Below, piece by piece: positions 11,471 to 18,764 of a stretch of 64,000 nucleotides of DNA; the first letter of the stretch is position 1, and each line of letters begins with the position of its first letter. The stretch covers positions 50,152-114,151 of the forward strand of contig NZ_KB911828.1 in the NCBI RefSeq assembly GCF_000383675.1, read 5' to 3'. The position numbers were made by a program, and so were the translations under genes. This DNA is from Terracoccus sp. 273MFTsu3.1 (lineage in GTDB: Bacteria; Actinomycetota; Actinomycetes; Actinomycetales; Dermatophilaceae). Under the pieces are notes generated by a model. The model searched no databases. It was not told the origin of the DNA and was given only the letters and a program-made list of their open reading frames with translations.

Positions 11471-11499
11471 ACTGTACATACGACAGTGGGCGTTAACAA
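11471..11499 (-). promoter_or_regulatory. putative promoter with operator upstream of the importer genes
   Basis: On the minus strand TTGTTA (11499-11494) and TACAGT (11476-11471) are separated by 17 bases and resemble -35 and -10 boxes. A perfect inverted repeat, ACTGT-N7-ACAGT, at 11471-11487 covers the -10 box. Its size and spacing suit a GntR or LacI-type dimer. The site lies 73 bp before the permease start and after the end of the dehydrogenase gene at 11582. Assignment to a specific regulator is not possible. Confidence 0.5.
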
Positions 11500-11581
11500 G
11501 AGGTTCACGCGACGGACTTCGTCGATGAGACCGGACCGTGATGCGGAGCCAGGGGGCACCCGCACGAAGGGGACGAAACCC

Positions 11582-12490
11582 CTATCCGCGCGTCTCGGGC
11601 TGCGTGGGGGAGTGCGCGGCGGCCGGCGCGTGGAACCGGCTCAGGTCGGCCATGTCACGCGGACCCCAGCCGGCGTCGACGGCGGCCTGGACCCGCGCGA
11701 GCGCCTGCTCGGTCAGCGGCAGCGCCGCGCCGGTGGTCCGGCCCTGTGCGGTGATGAGGCCGAGGTCCTTGGCGACGAGGGCCAAGCTCATCGCGGTCGG
11801 TGTCTCGGGATCGAGGAACGCGGAGCGCTTGTATCGGACGAAAGGCGCTGCCACCACACTGCGTTCGAGCACGTCGTAGGCCTCGGCGCGAGGGACGCCG
11901 GAGCGCTCGGCAAGGTCGAGCGCCTCCGCGAGGGCGGCGTTGAGGTCGTGCACGACGAGGTTGACCGCGAGCTTCATGGCCTGTCCCGCGCCGACGTCGC
12001 CCACTCGGAGCACCTCGGCCGCGAAGGCCTTGAGCACCACGCGTGCGGCCGCGACGTCCTCGGGCGTGCCGGACGCCATCACGAGCAGCGTGCCGGCGAC
12101 GACCGCCGGCACGCTCCCCGACACGGGGGCGTCCACGAAGCGGTGACCGGCCTCGCGCAGGTGACGTCCCAGCGTGGCCGCGGCGTCGGTGCCGCTGGTA
12201 CCCAGGTCGATGACGAGGGTGCCTGGCGTCAACCCGCGCTGAACGGCGTCGGCGAGCAGGACCGAGCGGGTGACGCCGCCGTCGGCGAGCACGGTCAGCA
12301 CGGCGTCAACACCGGTCACTGCGTCCTCTGCGGTCTCGGCCAGGACGAGGCCATCGCCGCTCGAGTCCACCAGGGCGCGGGCCGAGGCCGTCGTCCGGTT
12401 CCAGACGCGGACGTGGTGTCCGGCCCCGGCCAGGCGAAGGGCCATCGCGGCGCCCATGCGCCCGGTCCCGAGGAGCGCGACCTCAGCCAC
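11582..12490 (-). CDS. 3-hydroxyisobutyrate dehydrogenase-family beta-hydroxyacid dehydrogenase
   Basis: 302 residues from GTG 12490, overlapping the upstream gene by 8 bp. The N-terminal Rossmann motif is VALLGTGRMGAAMALRLAG. The substrate loop FVDAPVSGSVPA is typical, and the catalytic Lys lies in VGAGQAMKLAVN. The family oxidises 3-hydroxyisobutyrate, tartronate semialdehyde and related 3-hydroxy acids with NAD(P). It belongs to the first three-gene block of the catabolic cluster, with two MDR dehydrogenases upstream, which suggests serial oxidation of a hydroxylated substrate. Confidence 0.88.
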   Translation of the reverse strand: MAEVALLGTGRMGAAMALRLAGAGHHVRVWNRTTASARALVDSSGDGLVLAETAEDAVTGVDAVLTVLADGGVTRSVLLADAVQRGLTPGTLVIDLGTSGTDAAATLGRHLREAGHRFVDAPVSGSVPAVVAGTLLVMASGTPEDVAAARVVLKAFAAEVLRVGDVGAGQAMKLAVNLVVHDLNAALAEALDLAERSGVPRAEAYDVLERSVVAAPFVRYKRSAFLDPETPTAMSLALVAKDLGLITAQGRTTGAALPLTEQALARVQAAVDAGWGPRDMADLSRFHAPAAAHSPTQPETRG

Positions 12491-13547
12491 GGCGGGGGTC
12501 CACGAGGATCTTGCCGCCGGCGGTCCCGGCCATGAGTGGCTCGAGACCGCGCGTGACGACGTCGTCCAGCGGCACGGTCGTGGTCCCGATGGTCTCGCCG
12601 AGCGGGCTTCCCTCGAGCAGGGCGAGGGCGCGCGGGAGATCGGTGGCACAGATGTGGGCGACCGTCGTGGCGATGTCGACCTCGCGCAGCACGACATCGG
12701 AGAGGACGAGCTCCTGGGGCGCCTTGACCAGACCGACGAACAAGGTTCGGCCGCCTCGGGCGCAGAGCGCGAGCGAGCGGGCCGCGGCGCCCGGGGCGCC
12801 CGAGCTCTCGATGACCACCTGGGGGTCGACCCCGACGAGGTCGCGCAGCTCCTCCACGGTGCTGTCGCGGCTCACGGCTATGGTCCGGGTCGCCCCGAGC
12901 CGCTCTGCCACGTCGAGCCGCTCGGGATCGACGTCAACGACCGTGACCGTGCCGCGGTGGTCGCGCAGCCCGGCGAGGATGAAGGAGCCGATCGCGCCGG
13001 CTCCGAGGAGCAGCACGTCGTCGTCGGGAGCGATGCCGGCCCGGTCGACGGCGTGCAGCCCGACGGCGAGGGGCTGTGCGAGCACCGCCTCCGTGTCGTC
13101 GCAGCCCTCGGGGACCGGCACGAGCGTGCTGACGGGGGCGGCCACGAGCTCGGCGAGGCCGCCGTGCGTGGACAGACCCAGCGTGTAGTAGCCGGCGCAG
13201 AGGTTGGTCCGACCCGCTGCGCACCAGCGGCAGCTGCCGCACGAGACCCCCGCGCCGCTTGCGACACGGCGGCCGACCCAGGAGCCGAGGTCGGCGTCGC
13301 CTCCGGGCCCCACGTCGACCACGGTCCCGATGAACTCGTGTCCCAGCACGGTCGGCCCCACGTGTCCGCTCCCCGGGTGACGCCGGTGGAGTGGGACCAT
13401 CATGGGCCCCTTGGCGTACTCGGTGGCGTCGGTGCCGCACAGGCCGTTGAGGGTGACCTCGATCAGGACCTCGCCGGCGCGGGGCCGGGGGTCTGGGCGG
13501 GTCTCGACCCGGAGGTCGTGGGGAGCGTGGAGCACTCCTGCGCGCAT
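12483..13547 (-). CDS. zinc-dependent MDR alcohol dehydrogenase
   Basis: 354 residues, ATG 13547 with AGGAG eight bases upstream. Catalytic zinc residues are in GLCGTDATEYA and LGHEFIG. The structural zinc lobe is CGSCRWC followed seven residues on by Cys in RTNLC. The coenzyme motif is LLLGAGAIGSFI. The insertion after the catalytic Cys (PMMVPLHRRHPGSGHVG) parallels that of the dehydrogenase at 5439-6515, so both are of the butanediol-dehydrogenase type. It follows the dehydrogenase at 13567 by 19 bp in one transcription unit. Confidence 0.9.
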   Translation of the reverse strand: MRAGVLHAPHDLRVETRPDPRPRAGEVLIEVTLNGLCGTDATEYAKGPMMVPLHRRHPGSGHVGPTVLGHEFIGTVVDVGPGGDADLGSWVGRRVASGAGVSCGSCRWCAAGRTNLCAGYYTLGLSTHGGLAELVAAPVSTLVPVPEGCDDTEAVLAQPLAVGLHAVDRAGIAPDDDVLLLGAGAIGSFILAGLRDHRGTVTVVDVDPERLDVAERLGATRTIAVSRDSTVEELRDLVGVDPQVVIESSGAPGAAARSLALCARGGRTLFVGLVKAPQELVLSDVVLREVDIATTVAHICATDLPRALALLEGSPLGETIGTTTVPLDDVVTRGLEPLMAGTAGGKILVDPRRG

Positions 13548-13566
13548 GGTCGCTTCTCCTTTGCGC

Positions 13567-14547
13567 TCAGAGCCGGGCGGATGAGGTGAGGTGGACCTTG
13601 ACCTGTGAGCGGTCCTCGAGCACCGCGGACACCGCCTTCTCGGCGTCGGCCAGGTCGTGGCTCGCGGTCACGAGCGGGCTCAGGTCGGTCCCGGTGCGGG
13701 ACAGGAACCGCAGGGTCTGCGGCCACACACCGGGCGAGCCGATGATGCCGCGCGCCTGGAGCTCCTTGGACTGGAAAAGGCCGAGCCGGGCCGGCGCGGA
13801 GCCGCCCACGTCGATGCCGATGTAGACGATCCGGGCCCGGAAGGCCGCGACCTCGAGGGCCGTGGCCATCGCGGACGGCTTGCCGCTGGCCTCGAAGACG
13901 ACCGAAGCGCCGACGCCCTCGGTGGCGTCCAGGACCTGCTCGGTGAAGCCGTCGGTCGTCGGGTCGAGGACCTGGTCGGCGCCGAGCTGGAGTGCGAGCT
14001 CCCCTCGTGCCGTGGACGGCTCGGCGACCACGACCTTGGCCCCGTGCCCGGCGGCTGCGGCCACGACCCCGAGTCCGATGGGCCCGGCGCCGAGCACGAC
14101 GACGGTGTCGCTGGCGTCGAGGTTGTCGGCACGCACCGTGGCGTAGTAGCCGCAGCTGAAGGGCTCGACGAGGGCGCCCTGCGTCCACGACAGGTTGTCG
14201 GGCAGGACGTGCAGCCACGACTCCTTGGCCACGAAGAACTCGGCGGCGGCGCCGCTGATGCTGAACCCGAAGTGGTCGTCACCGATGACGCACTCGCCGA
14301 CGACCCGGTCGCCGACGCCGAGCCGCCGGACATCACGACCGGCACGCACGACCTCCCCGGACCACTCGTGCCCGGGGATGACGGGGTAGTCGAACGGGAT
14401 GATGTAGCGACCGCCGAGCAGTTCGATGTCGGAGTGGCAGATGCCCACGCTCCGACTCGCCACCAGCACCTCGTCCGGGGCCAGCTCAGGGATGTCGATC
14501 TCGTTGACGCGGAACTGGTCCGGCCCGGTGAACTGCAATGCGCGCAT
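13567..14547 (-). CDS. MDR alcohol dehydrogenase lacking the structural zinc lobe
   Basis: 326 residues from ATG 14547, GAGGA box six bases before. The catalytic zinc set is GICHSDIELL, PGHEWSG and VEPFSCGYYA. Where zinc alcohol dehydrogenases carry four cysteines for structural zinc, this protein reads VVGECVIGDDHFGFSISG, so the structural zinc is absent and the protein is shorter. The Rossmann motif is VVLGAGPIGLGV. It is the first gene of the minus-strand catabolic block, downstream of a TTGACA-type promoter with an inverted repeat. Substrate unknown. Confidence 0.88.
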   Translation of the reverse strand: MRALQFTGPDQFRVNEIDIPELAPDEVLVASRSVGICHSDIELLGGRYIIPFDYPVIPGHEWSGEVVRAGRDVRRLGVGDRVVGECVIGDDHFGFSISGAAAEFFVAKESWLHVLPDNLSWTQGALVEPFSCGYYATVRADNLDASDTVVVLGAGPIGLGVVAAAAGHGAKVVVAEPSTARGELALQLGADQVLDPTTDGFTEQVLDATEGVGASVVFEASGKPSAMATALEVAAFRARIVYIGIDVGGSAPARLGLFQSKELQARGIIGSPGVWPQTLRFLSRTGTDLSPLVTASHDLADAEKAVSAVLEDRSQVKVHLTSSARL

Positions 14548-14607
14548 GTGACGTCCTCGGCACAGGGCTCTGGGCGGGTGAATCACCGGACAGAGCCAAC
14601 GACATGA

Positions 14608-14644
14608 GTTCAGTCAGAGTGAACGGTTCGTCGGGGTGTGTCAA
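14608..14644 (-). promoter_or_regulatory. putative promoter and operator of the catabolic operon
   Basis: Minus strand: a perfect TTGACA (14644-14639) is followed after 17 bases by a weak -10 (CACTCT, 14621-14616). Overlapping the -10 is a perfect inverted repeat GTTCA-N7-TGAAC at 14608-14624. The geometry (5-7-5) equals that of the operator at 11471 although the bases differ. It lies 61 bp before the dehydrogenase start at 14547 and just after the XRE-cupin gene, whose product is the obvious candidate binder. Confidence 0.5.
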
Positions 14645-14654
14645 GCAGTCCGCG

Positions 14655-15356
14655 TCAGGATGTGGGATGAACGACGAACCAGATGCCCCGGGCGGGCTGC
14701 GGGTGCAGGTTGCGGAAGATGTGGGGCTGGGAGGAGTCGAAGCCGAGCGCCTCGCCGGCGTGCAGGGTGAACACGTCGAAGCCGACCGTGATCTCCAGCT
14801 CGCCCTCGAGGAGGTAGCCGAACTCGGATCCCGCGTGCTGGAGCAGGCGTCCGTCGTTGGTCGAGTTGCTGTGCGGGGGATAGACGATCTCGATGAAGTC
14901 CAGGTCGCCGCCGGTGTTGTCGGCGAGGCGCTCCCACACAACCCCGGTGTCCATCTCGAGACGTGAGCGTGAGCCCGCCCGGGTGACGGACACCCGCTCG
15001 GCGCGGCCGCTGCGTGGCACGGCGTCCACCGGCGAGCTGATCTCGGACCGTTTGCGCAGCGCGGACCCGTTCGCGGACTCGGGTACCGCATGCTCTGCCG
15101 GATCGGTCTCGGCGGCGGGCTGCTTTGGTGCCGAGGCATTTTCGGAATCGACGGCGAACAGCTCATCGATGGAGACGCCCAGCAGCTGGGCCAGGGAGTA
15201 GAGGGTCGCGACGGACGGCTGCGACTTGCCGTTCTCGAGCTGGGACACGAACGACGGGGAGACCCCGAGCTGGCGTGCCACCTCCCTGAGGGACATGCCG
15301 GTCGCCATCCGCACCTTGCGGAGGCGGGCACCGAGGTTCTCCACCTGCTCCACCAT
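14655..15356 (-). CDS. XRE-family transcriptional regulator with C-terminal cupin
   Basis: 233 residues. The ATG at 15356 is preceded by GGAGGTGA; an open frame continues upstream to 15551 but lacks such a site. Residues 7-62 are an XRE helix-turn-helix (LRKVRMATGMSLREVARQLG, then SPSFVSQLENGKSQPS). A charged linker leads to a cupin_2 domain (GRLLQHAGSEFGYLLEGELE, then GEALGFDSSQPHIFRN). In this family the cupin binds a small effector and the HTH represses or activates nearby catabolic genes. It sits between the minus-strand catabolic genes and the divergent PRISE-type reductase, so it probably controls both. Confidence 0.92.
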   Translation of the reverse strand: MVEQVENLGARLRKVRMATGMSLREVARQLGVSPSFVSQLENGKSQPSVATLYSLAQLLGVSIDELFAVDSENASAPKQPAAETDPAEHAVPESANGSALRKRSEISSPVDAVPRSGRAERVSVTRAGSRSRLEMDTGVVWERLADNTGGDLDFIEIVYPPHSNSTNDGRLLQHAGSEFGYLLEGELEITVGFDVFTLHAGEALGFDSSQPHIFRNLHPQPARGIWFVVHPTS

Positions 15357-15728
15357 CCTCGGCTCACCTCCACGCTGACGTCGGTCTGCCCTGACAGTAT
15401 CGTCCGCCGAGGTGCGACGCCCGACACGGGCGCTGTCCTCCCCGGCTTTGGACCGCGGCCGACGCGCAACAGGCGTGCCGGTTGCACTGGAGGCGTAGCG
15501 CGCCGGGGATGCGCTGCCGCCTTCGCGGTCGTCGAGGTCGTGTCCCGCCATGAGCCCTCTCCGTGCTGGTCGAAGCGATCGGGTCGAGGCGGCTGGGTCG
15601 TCCCGGATGTGGAGGCTACGTTAATCACCACTTGACGCCCTGTCCAGATCCGGGCACCATCAGCGTGTCTCACCGGGGACCAGCGATCCTCCGCACCGCT
15701 CCGGTCCGCATCGCCCGAAGGAGCGCGC
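15357..15728. other. divergent intergenic region between regulator and reductase
   Basis: 372 bp without a convincing gene. The part near 15618-15660 is locally A+T-richer and includes a TTGACG at 15632-15637 that could be a -35 box for the plus-strand reductase, although no good -10 follows at 17 bases. An AAGGAG ribosome site precedes the ATG at 15729. The region should hold the promoters for both divergent genes; no clear operator resembling those at 11471 or 14608 was found. Confidence 0.4.
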
Positions 15729-16796
15729 ATGGCACCCACCGCACTTGTCGTAGGGGTCACCGGGATCGGCGGCCAGAACTGCGCGAACGCCCTGCTGGAC
15801 AAGGGTTTCGACGTCGTCGGGCTGTCCCGCTCGGTCCGGGAGCCGGTGCCCGGTGTCGACCACGTGACGGCCGACGTCCTCGACGTCGACTCGATCGAGC
15901 GTGCCGTGGCAGGGCGGCAGATCAGCCACCTGGTGTTCACGACGTGGCAACGCCAGGCGACCGAGGCCGAGAACTGCCGCGTGAACGGCGCCATGCTCCG
16001 CAACACCCTCGAGGTGCTCGGGCGCACGACGACCCTCGAGCACGCCGTCCTCGTCACCGGACTCAAGCACTACCTCGGGCCGTTCGAGGCCTACGCCAAG
16101 GCGCCGGCCGAGACGCCGTTCCGCGAGAGCCAGCCACGGCTGCCGTTCGAGAACTTCTACTACGTCCAGGAGGACGTGCTCTTCGACGAGGCCGACCGCC
16201 AGGGCTTCACCTGGTCGGTCCACCGGCCCCACACGATGATCGGCTATGCCCTCGGCAACGCCATGAACATGGGGGTGACGCTGGCGGTCTACGGGACCAT
16301 CTGTCGCGACACCGGGGAGCCGTTCGTGTTCCCGGGCAGCCCCCAGCAGTGGGCGGGCGTCACCGACATCACCGACGCCAGGCTGCTTGGCAGGCACGTC
16401 GCCTGGTCGGCGACAGACCCTGCCGGGCGGAACCAGGCGTTCAACACGGTGAACGGCGAGGTCTTCCGGTGGCGCCAGATGTGGGGTCGCGTCGCCGAGG
16501 GGCTCGGTGTGGAAGCGGCCGACTATCCTGGCGAGCCACAGCCCTTGGAAGGGCGGATGTCCCATGCCGGAGCCGTGTGGTCCGACATCGTCGCCAAGCA
16601 CGACCTCGCCCCCCACTCCGTCGACGAGCTGGCTTCCTGGTGGCACACGGACGCCGACCTGGGCCGGACCGTGGAGACCTTCGCCGACATGGGCAAGAGC
16701 CGACGGCTTGGGTTCCTCGACTACCAGGACACGGCCGGCTCTTTCCTCTCCCTTTTCGACACGCTTCGAGAGCGCAGGATCATCCCCCCACTGTGA
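15729..16796 (+). CDS. PRISE-type short-chain reductase (progesterone 5-beta-reductase/iridoid synthase-like SDR)
   Basis: 355 residues, AAGGAG seven bases before the ATG. The N-terminal dinucleotide motif is VVGVTGIGGQN. The family-defining segment NFYYVQED at about 142 holds the catalytic Tyr, with the partner Lys in TGLKHY at about 113. Family members are NADPH-dependent enone or aldehyde reductases; bacterial members are often annotated only as NAD-dependent epimerases. It diverges from the XRE-cupin regulator of the catabolic cluster and likely handles a carbonyl intermediate of the same pathway. Confidence 0.85.
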   Translation: MAPTALVVGVTGIGGQNCANALLDKGFDVVGLSRSVREPVPGVDHVTADVLDVDSIERAVAGRQISHLVFTTWQRQATEAENCRVNGAMLRNTLEVLGRTTTLEHAVLVTGLKHYLGPFEAYAKAPAETPFRESQPRLPFENFYYVQEDVLFDEADRQGFTWSVHRPHTMIGYALGNAMNMGVTLAVYGTICRDTGEPFVFPGSPQQWAGVTDITDARLLGRHVAWSATDPAGRNQAFNTVNGEVFRWRQMWGRVAEGLGVEAADYPGEPQPLEGRMSHAGAVWSDIVAKHDLAPHSVDELASWWHTDADLGRTVETFADMGKSRRLGFLDYQDTAGSFLSLFDTLRERRIIPPL

Positions 16797-16990
16797 CGCG
16801 TGCCGACGCCGGTCGGAGCGGTCAGTGGCGGTGGCACGGGTCTGGATGCCGCGGGCGCGCGGCCTGCTCGGGCAGGGCAGGGCAGAGGGCGGACTCGCCG
16901 CCGGTGGCGGCTCCCTGACTGGCGCGCCGGATGAGCACGTGTTCCCCGCTCGACGGAATCGTCGGACCGTCCGCGGCGACGTGCCAGACG

Positions 16991-17017
16991 GGGCGGCCCC
17001 GCCCACAGGGGCCGCCC
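16991..17017. terminator. hairpin terminator between convergent genes
   Basis: A perfect stem of ten pairs (GGGCGGCCCC / GGGGCCGCCC) with a seven-base loop. It lies 194 bp after the reductase stop at 16796 and 98 bp beyond the stop of the convergent gene at 17115, so it can serve both. No T-run follows. The remainder of 16797-17114 holds no gene that I can support. Confidence 0.65.
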
Positions 17018-17114
17018 TGCGTGCGAAAGCGGTGCGAAAACCGAATCCCGGTCACTCCCGACTTGGGTGTCTGCGCAGGTCAGCGCCGCGGGAAGCGTTC
17101 AGGCCGCCGAATGC

Positions 17115-18644
17115 TCAGATGTCGCGGAAGACCTCGATCGTCGCGCCGAGGGCGTTGAGGCGCTCGGCGAGGTCCTCGTAGCCACGGTTGATGACGTAGA
17201 CGTTGCGCAGGACCGACGTGCCGGGGGCCGCGAGCATGGCGAGCAGCACGACGACCCCCGGACGGAGCGCCGGCGGACACACGACCTCGGCCGCGCGCCA
17301 GCGCGTCGGCCCTTCGACGATGACGCGGTGCGGGTCGAGCAGCTGCACCTTGGCCCCCACCTTAGTCAGCTCGGTGAGGTAGATCGCGCGGTTCTCGTAG
17401 ACCCAGTCGTGGATCATCGTGCTGCCCTCGGCGACGGCGCCGATGAGGGCGAAGAACGGCAGGTTGTCGATGTTGAGGCCCGGGAACGGCATGGGGTGGA
17501 TCTTGTCGATCGGGGCGTGGAGCGGACCGGGGATCGTCGTGAGGTCGACGAGGCGGGTCTTGCCGTTGGCCGACGTGTACTCCGGCGTGAGGTCGTACTT
17601 CATCCCCATGCCGTCGAGGGTCGCGAGCTCGATCTCGATGAACTCGATCGGCACGCGTCGGATCGTGATGGCGCTGTCGGTGACGACGGCGGCGGCGATG
17701 AGGCTCATGGCCTCGATGGGGTCCTCGCTGGGGGAGTACTCGACGTCGACGTCGATCTCGGCGACACCGTGGACCGTCAGGGTCGTCGTGCCGATGCCGT
17801 CGATCCGGACCCCGAGCTTCTCGAGGAAGAAGCACAGGTCCTGGACCATGTAGTTCGGGCTCGCGTTGCGGATGATGGTGGTGCCGGCGTGGCGGGCCGC
17901 GGCCATGAGGACGTTCTCGGTGACGGTGTCACCACGCTCGGTGAGCACGATGGCCCGGTCGGGGGCGACGGAGCGGTCGGACCGCGCCTCGTAGAAGCCG
18001 TGGGTCGCGGTGACCTCGAGCCCGAAGGACCGCAGGGCGGCCATGTGGGGCTCGACGGTGCGGGTGCCGAGGTCGCAGCCACCGGCATACGGCAGCTGGA
18101 AGGCCTCGTGCTCGTGGAGCAGCGGGCCGAGGAACATGATGACGGTGCGGGTGCGGCGGGCGGCCGCGACGTCGATGTCGTCGAGGTTGAGCACGGCCGG
18201 CGGGATGATCTCGAGGTCGCTGCTGTCGGGCAGCCACCGGGTGCGCACGCCGATCGAGGCGAGCACCTCGAGGATGCGGTTGACCTCCTCGATGCGGGCC
18301 AGGTTGCGCAGCGTGGTGCGACCCCGGTTGAGCAGGGCGGCGCAGAGCAGGGCCACCGCGGCGTTCTTCGAGGTCTTGACGTCGATGGAGCCGGTGAGCT
18401 TCTGGCCGCCGACGATGCGCAGGTGCTGGGGGCCGGAATGGCCGAGCGAGACGAACTCGGAGTCGAGCGCGTCACCGATCTTGGCGAGCATGTCGAGGCT
18501 GAGGTTCTGCTTGCCCTGCTCGATGCGCGTCACGGCACCCTGGGAGGTCCCGAGGAGCTCCGCGAGGTCCGACTGGGTCATCCCCTTGTGGCGTCGCGCG
18601 TCGCGGATGAGTCCGCCGATCCGGGTCAGGTAGGTCTGAGGCAC
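17115..18644 (-). CDS. UDP-N-acetylglucosamine 1-carboxyvinyltransferase (MurA-type) with N-terminal XRE DNA-binding domain
   Basis: 509 residues, about 80-90 more than ordinary MurA. Residues 5-62 are an XRE helix-turn-helix (GMTQSDLAELLGTSQGAVTR, then IEQGKQN). From about 72 the EPSP-transferase-fold domain begins. Catalytic features are retained: SKNAA (Lys about 93, Asn 94), the loop Cys at about 190 in YAGGCDLGTRTVEPH, and the Asp in PFPGLNIDNLPF. MurA transfers enolpyruvate from PEP to UDP-GlcNAc as the first committed step of peptidoglycan synthesis. A perfect palindrome at 18656-18673 sits just upstream, consistent with autoregulation. The protein may be a second MurA or a sensor of its substrates. 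Confidence 0.9.
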   Translation of the reverse strand: MPQTYLTRIGGLIRDARRHKGMTQSDLAELLGTSQGAVTRIEQGKQNLSLDMLAKIGDALDSEFVSLGHSGPQHLRIVGGQKLTGSIDVKTSKNAAVALLCAALLNRGRTTLRNLARIEEVNRILEVLASIGVRTRWLPDSSDLEIIPPAVLNLDDIDVAAARRTRTVIMFLGPLLHEHEAFQLPYAGGCDLGTRTVEPHMAALRSFGLEVTATHGFYEARSDRSVAPDRAIVLTERGDTVTENVLMAAARHAGTTIIRNASPNYMVQDLCFFLEKLGVRIDGIGTTTLTVHGVAEIDVDVEYSPSEDPIEAMSLIAAAVVTDSAITIRRVPIEFIEIELATLDGMGMKYDLTPEYTSANGKTRLVDLTTIPGPLHAPIDKIHPMPFPGLNIDNLPFFALIGAVAEGSTMIHDWVYENRAIYLTELTKVGAKVQLLDPHRVIVEGPTRWRAAEVVCPPALRPGVVVLLAMLAAPGTSVLRNVYVINRGYEDLAERLNALGATIEVFRDI

Positions 18645-18655
18645 GACGACGAGGC

Positions 18656-18673
18656 TAACTCATATATGAGTTA
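18656..18673. promoter_or_regulatory. perfect 18-bp palindrome upstream of the XRE-MurA gene
   Basis: The sequence is an uninterrupted palindrome with the half TAACTCATA. It is A+T-rich in a very G+C-rich setting and ends 12 bases before the GTG start at 18644, so it must overlap the promoter -10 region. It is the natural candidate operator for the HTH domain encoded by the gene it precedes. No ribosome box is seen between it and the start codon. Confidence 0.7.
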
Positions 18674-18696
18674 CGGCAAACCTGAGGACATGGCTC

Positions 18697-18729
18697 GGGC
18701 CACGGACGGGGGTGTCCCGTCCGTGGCCC
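18697..18729. terminator. strong hairpin terminator after the beta-oxidation genes
   Basis: A perfect 14-base-pair stem (GGGCCACGGACGGG / CCCGTCCGTGGCCC) with a five-base loop. It lies 36 bp past the stop of the minus-strand 3-hydroxyacyl-CoA dehydrogenase gene and ends transcription before the XRE-MurA promoter region. No U-tract is evident. Confidence 0.7.
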
Positions 18730-18764
18730 CCGGCACGAGCCGTGCCGTATGCCGTGTGGCTGCG

